A stretch of 64,000 nucleotides of DNA from Hydrogenovibrio sp. 3SP14C1. GTDB lineage: Bacteria > Pseudomonadota > Gammaproteobacteria > Thiomicrospirales > Thiomicrospiraceae. The notes below the pieces were generated by a model, which worked only from the letters and a program-made list of their open reading frames with translations, did not search any database and was not told the DNA's origin. Shown in pieces: positions 16,722 to 26,272 of the stretch. How positions within the stretch are numbered: the stretch's first letter is position 1; the number at the start of each line of letters is the position of its first letter. A program made the position numbers and the translations under genes. Where the stretch lies: contig NZ_JARTLM010000011.1 in the NCBI RefSeq assembly GCF_029625905.1, forward strand, positions 29,739 to 93,738, given 5' to 3'.

Positions 16722-19526
16722 ATGAAAGCCATTCTATTACGCTGGAAGTCCCTTAAAACCCTTTACAAATCCTTAATCCTGACCGCTTTTGCGCTAGCTC
16801 TATTTCTATTATTTCTACCATTGATGCTTAAAAAATCGATTGAGTATGCCCTTGTTCAACAAGGCGCAGAATCCGCTCAGCTCGAAAAAGTCATTATTAA
16901 TCCTTTCAGTGGTCGTTTGGAATTGTTTAATCTGACGGTGTCAACGGAGCAGAAACAACAACTTGAGGTGGGGCATCTCAAAGTCAACTTAGCGTGGTTA
17001 GATTTATTACAAAAGCATATTAATCTACAAACGTTAGAAGTGTTTGATACCTCTTTGTTTCTGGTTTATCAGCCGAATGAATATGTTCGAGTGGGTGGGA
17101 TAACGTTTCCATTAAACATTAAACAGCCTTTAACAACCGCTGAAAGCGCGCAAGAAAAGCAGGCTTTTTGGGGGTTGGGGGTTCAAAACTTGGTTTTGCA
17201 AAATGCAACCTTGAATCTTAAAACGCCAGAGATTAGTAAAGCCCTTCATTTTGAAAATGTTTCAGTCTCAAAAACCGCTAACTGGGAGCCTGACGAGTAT
17301 TCACAGCTTAATTTTCGTATTCAAGACACTGAAGGGGTATTAACAGGTAGGTTAGATGCGAAACTCTTTTCAGAAAAGCAGGTGATCAAAGGGCCGGTTC
17401 AAATCAGTGATTTTGATTTACACCCTTATCAGGGGTATCTGCCAAAAGAATGGAACAATGTTTCTGGGATTGTTTCTGGAAAGTTAAATATCGAATTCCG
17501 TAACCATTTTGGGAAGATTGATGTGCAACAAACTGGGCAAGTTGATATTCGCAACTTTGCTTTGCAGCAACAAGATTTTGAAATTGCATCGGAAATGATC
17601 GGCTGGGACGGAAAGCTATCTTATGAAACCCATAAGGATGATTATACGCTGAACGCAGATGGAAAATGGCAGTTAGAACAGTTTGCTTTGACACAACCGG
17701 AACAAACCCTTCAGCTACAAGATTTGAACTGGCTAGGACAAGTGAAGGTTAAACAACGCCTGAAAGGTTTATCCGTTGAGGCACATAACCAACTTATGGT
17801 GTCTCAGTCTGTTTTTAAGAAAGAAGCTTTAAATACAAAAATCAAAACCCTTTTCTGGAAAGGACCGCTTGCTTATCAAGATACGAAAACCAGCTCGGCA
17901 AAAAATGCACAAAAGATTGAATTAAAAGACACGCAACTTGCATTAGAAAATATGTCTGTTATTTTGGCTGATATGAAGGCAACCAGTGATTTAATTCAGT
18001 GGCAGGGTGATGTTGATGTTCAACCTGATACAGAAACGCCAGCTACCTTATCAGGTCAGCTGGGCATGTCAAATGCACTGGCTCGTAATACGGCGTCAAA
18101 AAAGACGATTCTGCAGTTGGCACAGTTGAAATCAAACCTGCTGTTTAAGTCTCCTCAGACCGTTCAGTTAACAAAATTGTCTTTTAATGGTATCGGTCTT
18201 GGACAAAAGGTCGATAGCGACTCTCCATTTATAAAGATCAGTGGCGTTGATGTTTCAAAACTTGTGATCGAAAATAGTGACGGTGTTGATAAAACCCAAT
18301 TAGGTAAGGTAAATGTTCATAATCTTGAGGGGTATTTAACCTTAAACAAACAACATGACTTTGTAGAGGTACAAGGTCTGATTAAGTCCTTTGATTTAGG
18401 GATTGTAGATCAACAGGAAAAAAAGAAAACGGATACGACTATTGTTGAATCAGGCGCTGAGCAAACAAAAAATGCTGTTATGCAATTAGAAAAACTGTCT
18501 TTAAAAGGACAGAATAATATTGTGTTTGAAACTCAAGGACTCAATTCGAAAATTAAGCAAAATATTCATATATCTCAGCTAGAGTTGGGTGCATTGGATT
18601 CTGAAAAACCATCATCAGCAACGCCTGTAGCACTTAAAGCGACGCTGGGAAAATATTCTAAAATTGAGTTACAAGGAAAGATTCAACCTTTTAGCCAGAA
18701 AGTGAATTCGGACTTAAACTTGAAAGTCAAAGAACTGGATTTGTATGAGTTTTCTCCCTTGATTAAAGATACTGTTGGTTATCGAATTAAAAGCGGTGCT
18801 TTAACCTTAGATTCGGATATCAAGATTAAAGAAGATATGCTCAAGTCTAAAAATCATATTATCCTGAAAGGATTTGAACTGGACGGCAGTGCAGAAGAAA
18901 ATTTCGCTACTGTGGGATCTAATGAACAAAAATTGCAAGATGGGGCGGCAGCAACCGGAGGCTCGACCAGTCTTGCGCTGAACTTACTTCGTGATAACGA
19001 AGGCAAAATTGAATTAGACGTTCCAGTTGAAGGCGACTTATCAGATCCGAACTTCCACTTAGATCAGGTCATACAAACGGCTATGCTCAATGCCTTGCAA
19101 AGTGGATCAAAAGCCATGTTGGCAATGACACTTCAACCGTACGGCGCAATCTATTTAGCCGCAGAATATGCTTTTAAGCAAGCCAATACAGTAACGTTAC
19201 AGCCAATATCTTATGAGGTTGGGTTGAATAAAATCAAACCGGGAATGGCTGAATACTTGCAAAAAATTGTTGCACTGTTGGAAAAGAAAAAAAGCATTAC
19301 TTTAAAAGTCTGTGGTTTTTATAATCAGCGAGATCGCGATTATTGGATTCAAAAAGGGCTGAAAGATCAAAAACTACAAGACAAGCTTTATGCGTTAGCC
19401 CGAACTCGACAAAACCAGGTTAAAGATTGGTTAGTCGATCAAGGAGGCGTTGGTTCACATCGCTTAACGACTTGTCATCCTACGTTCGAAGACCTGCCGG
19501 AAACAGGTGTCTTACTCTCAATGTAG
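16722..19526 (+). CDS. DUF748 (AsmA-like) envelope protein
   Basis: A 934-residue protein with one N-terminal membrane segment (about residues 16-38, rich in Leu/Ala/Phe) and a long beta-rich periplasmic part of the DUF748/AsmA-like type. Repeated 'N-L-x-L' and 'L-x-G-x-I' strands and the C-terminal 'V-P-V-x-G-x-L-S-D-P-x-F' motif are family hallmarks. AsmA-like proteins are thought to bridge inner and outer membrane and move or organise lipids; a specific role for DUF748 is not established. The last ~120 residues are a separate small domain. Upstream is an extended -10-like TGTTACAAT (16678-16686). The gene precedes ovoA by 45 nt. Confidence 0.85.
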   Translation: MKAILLRWKSLKTLYKSLILTAFALALFLLFLPLMLKKSIEYALVQQGAESAQLEKVIINPFSGRLELFNLTVSTEQKQQLEVGHLKVNLAWLDLLQKHINLQTLEVFDTSLFLVYQPNEYVRVGGITFPLNIKQPLTTAESAQEKQAFWGLGVQNLVLQNATLNLKTPEISKALHFENVSVSKTANWEPDEYSQLNFRIQDTEGVLTGRLDAKLFSEKQVIKGPVQISDFDLHPYQGYLPKEWNNVSGIVSGKLNIEFRNHFGKIDVQQTGQVDIRNFALQQQDFEIASEMIGWDGKLSYETHKDDYTLNADGKWQLEQFALTQPEQTLQLQDLNWLGQVKVKQRLKGLSVEAHNQLMVSQSVFKKEALNTKIKTLFWKGPLAYQDTKTSSAKNAQKIELKDTQLALENMSVILADMKATSDLIQWQGDVDVQPDTETPATLSGQLGMSNALARNTASKKTILQLAQLKSNLLFKSPQTVQLTKLSFNGIGLGQKVDSDSPFIKISGVDVSKLVIENSDGVDKTQLGKVNVHNLEGYLTLNKQHDFVEVQGLIKSFDLGIVDQQEKKKTDTTIVESGAEQTKNAVMQLEKLSLKGQNNIVFETQGLNSKIKQNIHISQLELGALDSEKPSSATPVALKATLGKYSKIELQGKIQPFSQKVNSDLNLKVKELDLYEFSPLIKDTVGYRIKSGALTLDSDIKIKEDMLKSKNHIILKGFELDGSAEENFATVGSNEQKLQDGAAATGGSTSLALNLLRDNEGKIELDVPVEGDLSDPNFHLDQVIQTAMLNALQSGSKAMLAMTLQPYGAIYLAAEYAFKQANTVTLQPISYEVGLNKIKPGMAEYLQKIVALLEKKKSITLKVCGFYNQRDRDYWIQKGLKDQKLQDKLYALARTRQNQVKDWLVDQGGVGSHRLTTCHPTFEDLPETGVLLSM

Positions 19527-19571
19527 CTTCTTTGTTAAAAAAATTAATAGAACTGTAGCTGTGGAGCTTTC

Positions 19572-21701
19572 ATGTTAAGCAGAAAAGATTTAATTTCAAA
19601 ACTGATCGTTTTAAACCAAGGGGATGTCAGCAGTAAACGAGCTGAAATCAGAGCGTACTTTAATGCAACTTATAACGCTTATGAGTCCTTGTTTGAAACA
19701 CTTAAAACCGACGATGCCTTTTATGAGAGACCTTGTGAACTTCGTCACCCGTTAATTTTTTATTTTGGCCATACGGCTACTTTTTTTGTGAATAAATTGC
19801 TGTTAGCTAAATTATTACCAAGCCGTATTAATCCAGAAATAGAATCAATGTGTGCGATAGGTGTGGACGAAATGTCCTGGGATGACTTGGATGAAACGCA
19901 TTATGATTGGCCAAGTGTAGAAGACGTTCGCGCTTATCGAAATCAGGTGCGTGACGCGGTCAACCAATTAATTGATACCGTTGACTTCACTTTACCGATT
20001 GATTGGGACAGTGAGATGTGGCCGATTATGATGGGAATTGAACATGAACGTATTCACCTGGAAACCTCATCGGTTTTGATTCGCCAATTGCCCATTCAAT
20101 CTGTGCAACCTCATACTTTGTTTCCTATCTTTCCCAAGAGCGATGACGCACCTGAGAACATCTTGTTTGAAGTGCCGGCCGGTGAGGTGCATATTGATCA
20201 CCATGACCCTGCCAAGACCTATGGATGGGATAACGAGTATGGCGAGCACCATGCGGAGGTGGCATCGTTTAAAGCGGCTGCTTTTTTAGTTTCTAATCAT
20301 GAGTTTTTGGCGTTTGTAGAAGCGGGAGGGTATGACAATCCAGAGTATTGGGATGAAGAGGGCAATCGCTGGCGACAATTCACACCGGATAAACACCCCA
20401 CTTTTTGGATAAAGAAAGGCGAGGATTGGTGGTTACGTTGTCTGACCGAAGAAATACCCATGCCTTGGGATTGGCCGGTTGAGGTCAATTACCTGGAAGC
20501 GCACGCTTTTTGCAATTGGAAAGGACATGAAACAGGTCGCCCGATTCGGCTCCCTAGCGAAGATGAATACTTACGGTTGCGAGATTACACCAATGCACTT
20601 GAACATCAAGCTGAGGCGAATATAAATTTACAGCAATATGCCTCATCAACCCCTGTTAACCAATTCGCAACAGGCGATTTCTTTGATGTGGTTGGTAATG
20701 CCTGGCAATGGACGCAAACCCCGATTTATCCTTATGAAGGGTTTAAGGTACATCCGTTATATGATGATTTCACGACGCCTACTTTCGATAATCAGCATAA
20801 TTTATTTAAAGGGGGCAGCTGGATTTCCACCGGGAATGAAATCAACGGGCATTCCCGTTATGCATTCCGTCGTCATTTTTTCCAGCACGCTGGGTTTCGC
20901 TACATTGAATCGGCTGAGAAAGTACAAACGCATTTTTCCACTTATGAAACCGACGCTCTGGTGTCGCAATATTGCGAGTTTCACTATGGTGAAGAGCATT
21001 TTGGGGTTCCCAATTTTGCTCAAGCCTATGCTGAATTAGCGATTCATACGATTCAGTCCGATAATGATTTTGCCAGACGCCATGATCTGAGTGTTTTGGA
21101 AGTTGGGTGTTCAGTGGGGCGTGCGAGTTTTGAACTGGCGCATCATTTTGCACATGTGACCGGATTGGATTTTTCGGCTCGTTTCATTCAAGTGGCGAAC
21201 CAATTAAAAGAAACAGGGTCGGTGCTATACACCTTGCCAATGGAAGGTGACATTGTTGATTTTAAAGAACAGACGTTAGCGGACTTAGGGTTGGCGGCCG
21301 TTACGTCTCGCTGTGAGTTTCTACAGCAGGATGCGGCTAACTTGAAATCCCATTTGACAGGGTATGATATGGTCGTAGCGGTGAATTTGATTGATCGTCT
21401 GTATGAACCAAACCGTTTCTTGAAGATGATTCATGAACGGTTGAATGCAGGCGGAATTCTGATGTTGGCTTCCCCTTATACTTGGTTAGAAGAATTTACG
21501 GCCAAAGAACACTGGATAGGGGGGTATAAAGATCCTAACAGCGGTGAGAATGTAACCACGTTAGAAGGCTTGCATAAGATATTAGATGCGGAATTCGATT
21601 TGATTCAAGCGCCATTTGAGCTGCCTTTTGTGATTCGGGAAACGCAGCGAAAATTTCAACACACAGTGTCTGAAGTAACCTTATGGAAAAAGAAATCTTA
21701 A
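19572..21701 (+). CDS. ovoA: Ovothiol synthase OvoA (5-histidylcysteine sulfoxide synthase + methyltransferase)
   Basis: Iron enzyme that joins cysteine and histidine with O2 to 5-histidylcysteine sulfoxide; the C-terminal domain methylates the later mercaptohistidine. The N-terminal DinB-like domain has the iron motif H158-x3-H162-x-E164. The middle is a formylglycine-enzyme-like (FGE/sulfatase-modifying) domain (about residues 200-450, G-G-S-W-I-S-T-G). The C-terminus is a SAM methyltransferase (V-L-E-V-G-C-S-V-G-R-A). At 709 residues the architecture matches OvoA rather than EgtB, which lacks the methyltransferase. The stop codon directly abuts the next start. The product, ovothiol A, is a redox thiol. 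Confidence 0.94.
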   Translation: MLSRKDLISKLIVLNQGDVSSKRAEIRAYFNATYNAYESLFETLKTDDAFYERPCELRHPLIFYFGHTATFFVNKLLLAKLLPSRINPEIESMCAIGVDEMSWDDLDETHYDWPSVEDVRAYRNQVRDAVNQLIDTVDFTLPIDWDSEMWPIMMGIEHERIHLETSSVLIRQLPIQSVQPHTLFPIFPKSDDAPENILFEVPAGEVHIDHHDPAKTYGWDNEYGEHHAEVASFKAAAFLVSNHEFLAFVEAGGYDNPEYWDEEGNRWRQFTPDKHPTFWIKKGEDWWLRCLTEEIPMPWDWPVEVNYLEAHAFCNWKGHETGRPIRLPSEDEYLRLRDYTNALEHQAEANINLQQYASSTPVNQFATGDFFDVVGNAWQWTQTPIYPYEGFKVHPLYDDFTTPTFDNQHNLFKGGSWISTGNEINGHSRYAFRRHFFQHAGFRYIESAEKVQTHFSTYETDALVSQYCEFHYGEEHFGVPNFAQAYAELAIHTIQSDNDFARRHDLSVLEVGCSVGRASFELAHHFAHVTGLDFSARFIQVANQLKETGSVLYTLPMEGDIVDFKEQTLADLGLAAVTSRCEFLQQDAANLKSHLTGYDMVVAVNLIDRLYEPNRFLKMIHERLNAGGILMLASPYTWLEEFTAKEHWIGGYKDPNSGENVTTLEGLHKILDAEFDLIQAPFELPFVIRETQRKFQHTVSEVTLWKKKS

Positions 21702-22889
21702 ATGAAGTTGGATTTTAATAAAGCCATTTCCCGTTTGGGAACGGGTTCGGAAAAGTATGAGTTACGTCAAAAGTTATTTGGCACGGATGATGTATTGCCC
21801 ATGTGGGTGGCGGATCAGGATTTGCCGACACCACCTTTCATTTTAGAGGTGTTGAAAAAACGTCTGGAACATCCCATTCTGGGATATAACCACATGCCGG
21901 ATTCGCTGTATCAGTCAATTGTGAATTGGCAAGCACAGTATCATTATGAGGTCGAACCTTCTGATATTGTGTTTACGCATAATGTCGCGAATGGCTTTTT
22001 TATGGCTGTTTCAGCGTTTACAAACCCCGGCGAAGCCGTGTTGGTACAACCGCCGGTTTATCCGCCTTTTCTGACGGCTTCGACGATTGAAAATCACCAG
22101 TGTGTCGAAGCGCCATTAATACTCAAAAATCATCGTTACGAAATTGATTTTGATGCGTTTGAGCAAAAAATTATTGACCATCAGGTGAGGTTGTTTTTAT
22201 TGTGTAACCCTCAGAACCCTTCTGGACGGGTTTGGTTAAAACCGGAGCTGGAAAAACTCGCAGCGATTTGTTTAAAACATGAAGTGGTTGTGGTGTCGGA
22301 TGAAATTCATGCTGATATGACGTATCCAGAGCATCAACATACTCCGATGGCTTCTTTATCAGAAGAGTTTAAAAACAATACCGTTACGTTGAACTCTCCC
22401 GGTAAAACCTTTAATTTGGGTGGTTTGCAGATTGGCTATGCCATTATTGCCAATCCAGAGTTAAAAGCCGCTTATCTGAAAATTTGTCAAGCCAATGCCA
22501 TTCAAGATTTAAATTTGTTTGGCTATCTTGCGACACAAGCGGCTTACTCGGATGAAGGGCGGGTTTACCGAGACCAATTGTTACAACATTTTTTAGGAAA
22601 TATTCAACGCCTAAAAGCGTTTTTCAACGAATTTTTACCTCAGGTAAAAGTGATGATTCCTGAGGCATCTTATTTGGTTTGGTTGGATTTTTCGGCGTTG
22701 TTTGAGTCACAGGCTGAATTGAAAACCTGGTTGGTTCAGCAAGCTAAACTGGGACTGAATGACGGTGAAAGTTTTGGCAAAGCGGGTAAAGGATTTATGC
22801 GAATCAATTTGGCGGTTTCAGAGCAAACTTTAACCCAGGCATTAGATCAACTTAAGCAAGCGATCTTATCCACTTCATTTTCAAAATAA
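21702..22889 (+). CDS. ovoB: PLP-dependent C-S lyase, OvoB-type (MalY/PatB family)
   Basis: Fold type I aminotransferase-like enzyme of 395 residues, with the PLP lysine K235 in S-P-G-K-T-F-N-L and the N-P-Q-N-P-S-G-R motif. MalY/PatB proteins are cystathionine beta-lyases. Next to ovoA, with zero intergenic bases, the likely job is OvoB: cleaving 5-histidylcysteine sulfoxide to 5-mercaptohistidine. The function is inferred from context; a general cysteine-conjugate lyase is the alternative. The downstream terminator begins at the stop codon. Confidence 0.85.
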   Translation: MKLDFNKAISRLGTGSEKYELRQKLFGTDDVLPMWVADQDLPTPPFILEVLKKRLEHPILGYNHMPDSLYQSIVNWQAQYHYEVEPSDIVFTHNVANGFFMAVSAFTNPGEAVLVQPPVYPPFLTASTIENHQCVEAPLILKNHRYEIDFDAFEQKIIDHQVRLFLLCNPQNPSGRVWLKPELEKLAAICLKHEVVVVSDEIHADMTYPEHQHTPMASLSEEFKNNTVTLNSPGKTFNLGGLQIGYAIIANPELKAAYLKICQANAIQDLNLFGYLATQAAYSDEGRVYRDQLLQHFLGNIQRLKAFFNEFLPQVKVMIPEASYLVWLDFSALFESQAELKTWLVQQAKLGLNDGESFGKAGKGFMRINLAVSEQTLTQALDQLKQAILSTSFSK

Positions 22890-22911
22890 TGGCCAGGCCT
22901 GGGCATTTTTA
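22886..22911 (+). terminator. Terminator with CCAGGCCTGG core after ovoB
   Basis: ATAATGGCCAGG paired with CCTGGGCATTTTT (one G-G mismatch), centred at 22897/22898, overlapping the ovoB stop codon. Core at 22893-22902; ends in five T. Confidence 0.8.
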
Positions 22912-22956
22912 TATTGATACAGTTAATCTAAAAGATTGGCACATTAAGGAGATAGC

Positions 22957-23997
22957 ATGATTTATAACACCTTAGGACATTCTGATATTGAAGTCAGTCG
23001 TATCTGTTTAGGCACCATGACATGGGGTGAGCAAAATACGCAGGCAGAAGCGTTTGAACAAATGGATTATGCGCTGTCTCAAGGAGTGAACTTTTGGGAT
23101 ACGGCTGAACTTTATGCCGTGCCACCACGTCCTGAAACCTATGGTAAAACCGAGGAAATAATTGGTCATTGGTTGACTAAAACCGGCAAGCGGAATGAGG
23201 TTGTTTTGACCTCAAAAATCGCTGGGCCTTCCGATATTTCGTTTCATATTCGTGAGGGGAAAACAAAATTCAATCGGGCGCATATTACCGCGGCGCTGGA
23301 AGGGTCTTTAAAGCGCCTTCAAACGGATTACCTTGATTTGTATCAATTGCATTGGCCTGAAAGAAATACGAATTTCTTTGGTGAGTTGGGTTATGTTCCG
23401 GCTGATGAAGATGTTTTTACCCCGGTTGAAGAGACGCTTGAAGTTTTGAGTGACTTTGTTAAACAAGGCAAAATTCGACATATTGGTTTGTCGAATGAAA
23501 CCCCTTGGGGCATGATGACGTTTATCCAAGCCGCAGAACGATTAGGCTTGGAGAAAATTGTTAGCGTACAAAACCCTTATAACTTATTAAATCGAAGTTA
23601 CGAAGTGGGGATGGCGGAAATCTCACATCGTGAAAACGTTGGTTTATTGGCTTATTCCCCTTTAGGGTTTGGTGTGTTGAGCGGAAAGTATTTGAATGGC
23701 ACTGCCGCGGAAAACGCCCGCTTAAATTTGTTCCCTGGCTATGACCGTTATTCTAATAATAATGCCGTGAAAGCGACTGAATTGTATGCAGCGTTGGCTC
23801 ATGGCAATGGCCTGACACCAACGCAATTGGCCTTGGCTTTTGTGAATAGTCGCCCATTTTTGTCGGCCAACATCATTGGGGCGACGACGATGTCGCAATT
23901 AAAAGAGAATATTGACTCTATCAATGTCACGTTGGATGAAGAGACTTTGCATCAAATTGAACGCATTCATGCGCAATATACGATTCCTTCGCCTTAA
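22957..23997 (+). CDS. tas: Aldo/keto reductase, Tas family
   Basis: NADPH-dependent (beta/alpha)8-barrel oxidoreductase of 346 residues, the same length as E. coli Tas and alike throughout (G-T-M-T-W-G-E-Q-N near the start, V-P-P-R-P-E-T, L-Y-Q-L-H-W-P, I-G-A-T-T-M near the end). Catalytic tetrad residues D-T-A-E-x-Y and the lysine in T-S-K are visible. The natural substrate is not known. Its own AAGGAG ribosome site and the terminator upstream suggest a separate transcript from ovoAB. Confidence 0.9.
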   Translation: MIYNTLGHSDIEVSRICLGTMTWGEQNTQAEAFEQMDYALSQGVNFWDTAELYAVPPRPETYGKTEEIIGHWLTKTGKRNEVVLTSKIAGPSDISFHIREGKTKFNRAHITAALEGSLKRLQTDYLDLYQLHWPERNTNFFGELGYVPADEDVFTPVEETLEVLSDFVKQGKIRHIGLSNETPWGMMTFIQAAERLGLEKIVSVQNPYNLLNRSYEVGMAEISHRENVGLLAYSPLGFGVLSGKYLNGTAAENARLNLFPGYDRYSNNNAVKATELYAALAHGNGLTPTQLALAFVNSRPFLSANIIGATTMSQLKENIDSINVTLDEETLHQIERIHAQYTIPSP

Positions 23998-24150
23998 TTT
24001 TTAATAAGGGGTATTACTTATACTTATTAGCGTCTCATGATATTCTATTGTTCTTTTGATACTAAAAGACAGTAGGATAGAAGCTATCTGATTCAGATGT
24101 TCGCTTTGATATTAATGATACAAAGCAATGTAGTTCAAAAGAGGGTAAGT

Positions 24151-24537
24151 ATGAGTATCAAACAGGTCGGTTATGTATTAGTGTTGGGGTTGCTTGGAGC
24201 AGGGGGATCAGTGCAAGCTTCTGAGGTTGAAGCAATCTTCTTGAATGGACTTTATGGAAATGCGACACCTGAAAATCCTTCGCCAGTAAAGTTGAAAGTC
24301 ATCAGTGGTAAAGCGAAAGGGTGCATTATTCAAGGCAAAGCGGTTTTAAATAAAAGTCACAGACGGTATGAATATACCTTAGAAACACCACACTGCTTTT
24401 ATCAAGGTAAAGCGGTCCCAGTGGGGACAGTCGTGAGAGGTCAGCATAATATTCAGGGAACCATGGCGAATAGCGGGATGGGACGTGGGTATTGGTTTTC
24501 CAATAAAGGCCTGATTGTCACACTTTCGGATCAATAA
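24151..24537 (+). CDS. Small exported protein of unknown function
   Basis: 128 residues when started at the ATG at 24151, which has GAGGG 6 nt upstream and gives a clean signal peptide ending in V-Q-A. An upstream in-frame start at 24097 has no ribosome site. The mature part carries two cysteines (K-G-C-I-I and P-H-C-F-Y) and the pattern G-K-A-K-G-C, then R-R-Y-E-Y-T-L-E, then G-K-A-V-P-V-G-T-V-V-R-G. That spacing loosely recalls the C-terminal domain of TraB/TrbI (VirB10-like) proteins, but I cannot confirm homology. Probably periplasmic. Confidence 0.7.
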   Translation: MSIKQVGYVLVLGLLGAGGSVQASEVEAIFLNGLYGNATPENPSPVKLKVISGKAKGCIIQGKAVLNKSHRRYEYTLETPHCFYQGKAVPVGTVVRGQHNIQGTMANSGMGRGYWFSNKGLIVTLSDQ

Positions 24538-24543
24538 GCTCGT

Positions 24544-24966
24544 TTAGCTATCAAGGTAGGGGGATATAAATTCGTCAGGGATGACGCTACCGCGATAAGT
24601 TTTTAAATCCATGCAGGCCCAAAGCGTGTGGCCTGAGAACACTAAACGCTCATCGGATTTTCTAAAAATTTGATAAAAACGCTTACGTTGGCAACAACCG
24701 ATTTTCTCCCCAATCCAAGTGCCAATGAGCAGTTCATCGTTTAAAAAACAGCCGGCATGATAGTTCAGCTCATGTTGTTTAACCACCATGATTTTCCCCA
24801 CTTTCTGCTGTAAGGCTTGGTCAATGCCGACAGATAGGCTGTGTTGCCAAGAAGCCCATTCAAGCCAGTTTAGATACTTTTTATTATTCACGTGCCGAAG
24901 AAAATCCAAATCTTCTTCTGAGACGGTGTGTTCTAAAATAAATGGTGAGGGATGCTGCCATTTCAT
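24544..24966 (-). CDS. Acyl-CoA thioesterase-like hotdog-fold protein
   Basis: A 140-residue single hotdog (4HBT) domain. The motif D-L-D-F-L-R-H-V-N-N-K-K-Y-L-N-W corresponds to the family's catalytic loop D-x-x-x-H-V-N-N-x-x-Y. Members cleave acyl-CoA or acyl-ACP thioesters; the substrate is unknown. Its 3' end is 6 nt from the convergent small exported-protein gene, and it diverges from aroC. No convincing ribosome site is seen. Confidence 0.8.
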   Translation of the reverse strand: MKWQHPSPFILEHTVSEEDLDFLRHVNNKKYLNWLEWASWQHSLSVGIDQALQQKVGKIMVVKQHELNYHAGCFLNDELLIGTWIGEKIGCCQRKRFYQIFRKSDERLVFSGHTLWACMDLKTYRGSVIPDEFISPYLDS

Positions 24967-25006
24967 AAATAAAAGCCGTTTTTTACGTAAATTGAAAGAG
25001 ATAATT

Positions 25007-25036
25007 TTGAGTGCGCTTGGGCTGGTCTAGTATAAT
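25007..25036 (+). promoter_or_regulatory. Predicted sigma-70 promoter of aroC
   Basis: TTGAGT (25007-25012), an 18-nt spacer and a perfect TATAAT (25031-25036), 40 nt before the aroC start. Confidence 0.65.
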
Positions 25037-25075
25037 GCACTGATTATAATATTAAAGCGATTTGAGAAATACGTT

Positions 25076-26176
25076 ATGTCGGGTAATACATTAGGACAAA
25101 ATTTTCGTGTCACCACATTTGGCGAAAGTCATGGCATTGCATTAGGCGCCATTATTGACGGTTGTCCTCCGGGGATGGAACTGTCGGAAGAAGATATTCA
25201 AATTGAATTGGATCGTCGTAAGCCGGGTACGTCAAAGCATGCAACGGCGCGTCGCGAAGATGACAAAGTGCAGATTTTGTCAGGCGTGTTTGAAGGGAAA
25301 ACCACGGGCACTCCGATTGGACTTCTGATTCACAATACCGACCAGCGTTCTAAAGATTATTCAAAAGTCGCGGAGACGTTTCGTCCGTCACATGCCGATT
25401 ATACGTATACTCAAAAATATGGCGTTCGAGATTACCGCGGCGGCGGACGTTCTTCTGCACGGGAAACGGCGATGCGCGTTGCGGCAGGTGCTGTGGCGAA
25501 GAAATATCTGAAAGAACGCTTAGGGATTGAGATTAAAGGGTATCTTTCTCAGCTTGGGCCGATTACGGTAGATAATGTCTCTTGGCCATTCGACAACGAT
25601 AACGAGTATTTCTGCCCGGATAAAGATAAGCAAGAAGAAATCCGTCAGTATATGGATAACTTGCTTAAGCAAAAAGATTCTGTCGGAGCCAAGATTTCAA
25701 TTATTGCGAAAAATGTTCCAGTAGGTCTAGGCGAACCGGTTTTTGATCGGTTGGATGCAGACTTGGCCCATGCGTTGATGAGTATTAATGCCGTGAAAGG
25801 GGTTGAAATTGGTGATGGGTTTGCTGTGGCTGCTCAACGCGGCACTGAGCATCGTGATGAAATGACACCAGAAGGCTTTGTATCTAATCATTCAGGCGGC
25901 ATCCTAGGGGGAATTTCGACGGGACAAGATATTGTCGCGCATATCGCTTTGAAACCGACTTCCAGTATTATGACGCCAGGTCGAAGCATCAATACTGATG
26001 GGGAAGCGACTGAAATGGTCACTAAAGGTCGTCATGATCCTTGTGTGGGTATTCGAGCAACCCCGATTGCTGAAGCTAAAGTGGCGTTAATTTTGATGGA
26101 TCACTTTATGCGTAATCGCGCTCAGAATGGTGATGTTGTACCGCCTATCATGGATTTGGCACATCCTGAAAAATAA
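25076..26176 (+). CDS. aroC: Chorismate synthase
   Basis: Last step of the shikimate pathway: converts EPSP to chorismate using reduced FMN. The N-terminus M-S-G-N-T-L-G[13 protein letters not shown] is the family signature. Also seen are the R-R-K-P-G-T-S region (D-R-R-K-P-G), the [12 protein letters not shown] signature and the C-terminal R-H-D-P-C-V-G-I-R. Length 366 is normal. It has a good own promoter and is followed by an inverted repeat before the MFS gene. Confidence 0.98.
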   Translation: MSGNTLGQNFRVTTFGESHGIALGAIIDGCPPGMELSEEDIQIELDRRKPGTSKHATARREDDKVQILSGVFEGKTTGTPIGLLIHNTDQRSKDYSKVAETFRPSHADYTYTQKYGVRDYRGGGRSSARETAMRVAAGAVAKKYLKERLGIEIKGYLSQLGPITVDNVSWPFDNDNEYFCPDKDKQEEIRQYMDNLLKQKDSVGAKISIIAKNVPVGLGEPVFDRLDADLAHALMSINAVKGVEIGDGFAVAAQRGTEHRDEMTPEGFVSNHSGGILGGISTGQDIVAHIALKPTSSIMTPGRSINTDGEATEMVTKGRHDPCVGIRATPIAEAKVALILMDHFMRNRAQNGDVVPPIMDLAHPEK

Positions 26177-26190
26177 ATGCTATTCACTCA

Positions 26191-26224
26191 CCTTTCTTGA
26201 AGCGCTATTTGGTTTTAAGAAAGG
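26191..26224. repeat. Inverted repeat between aroC and MFS gene
   Basis: CCTTTCTT (26191-26198) and AAGAAAGG (26217-26224) with an 18-nt loop, followed by a short T stretch. Possible weak terminator. Confidence 0.35.
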
Positions 26225-26272
26225 ATTACTTTTATGATCGCTTTCATTTTCTAACCTTCTTGAGGTTTTTGC

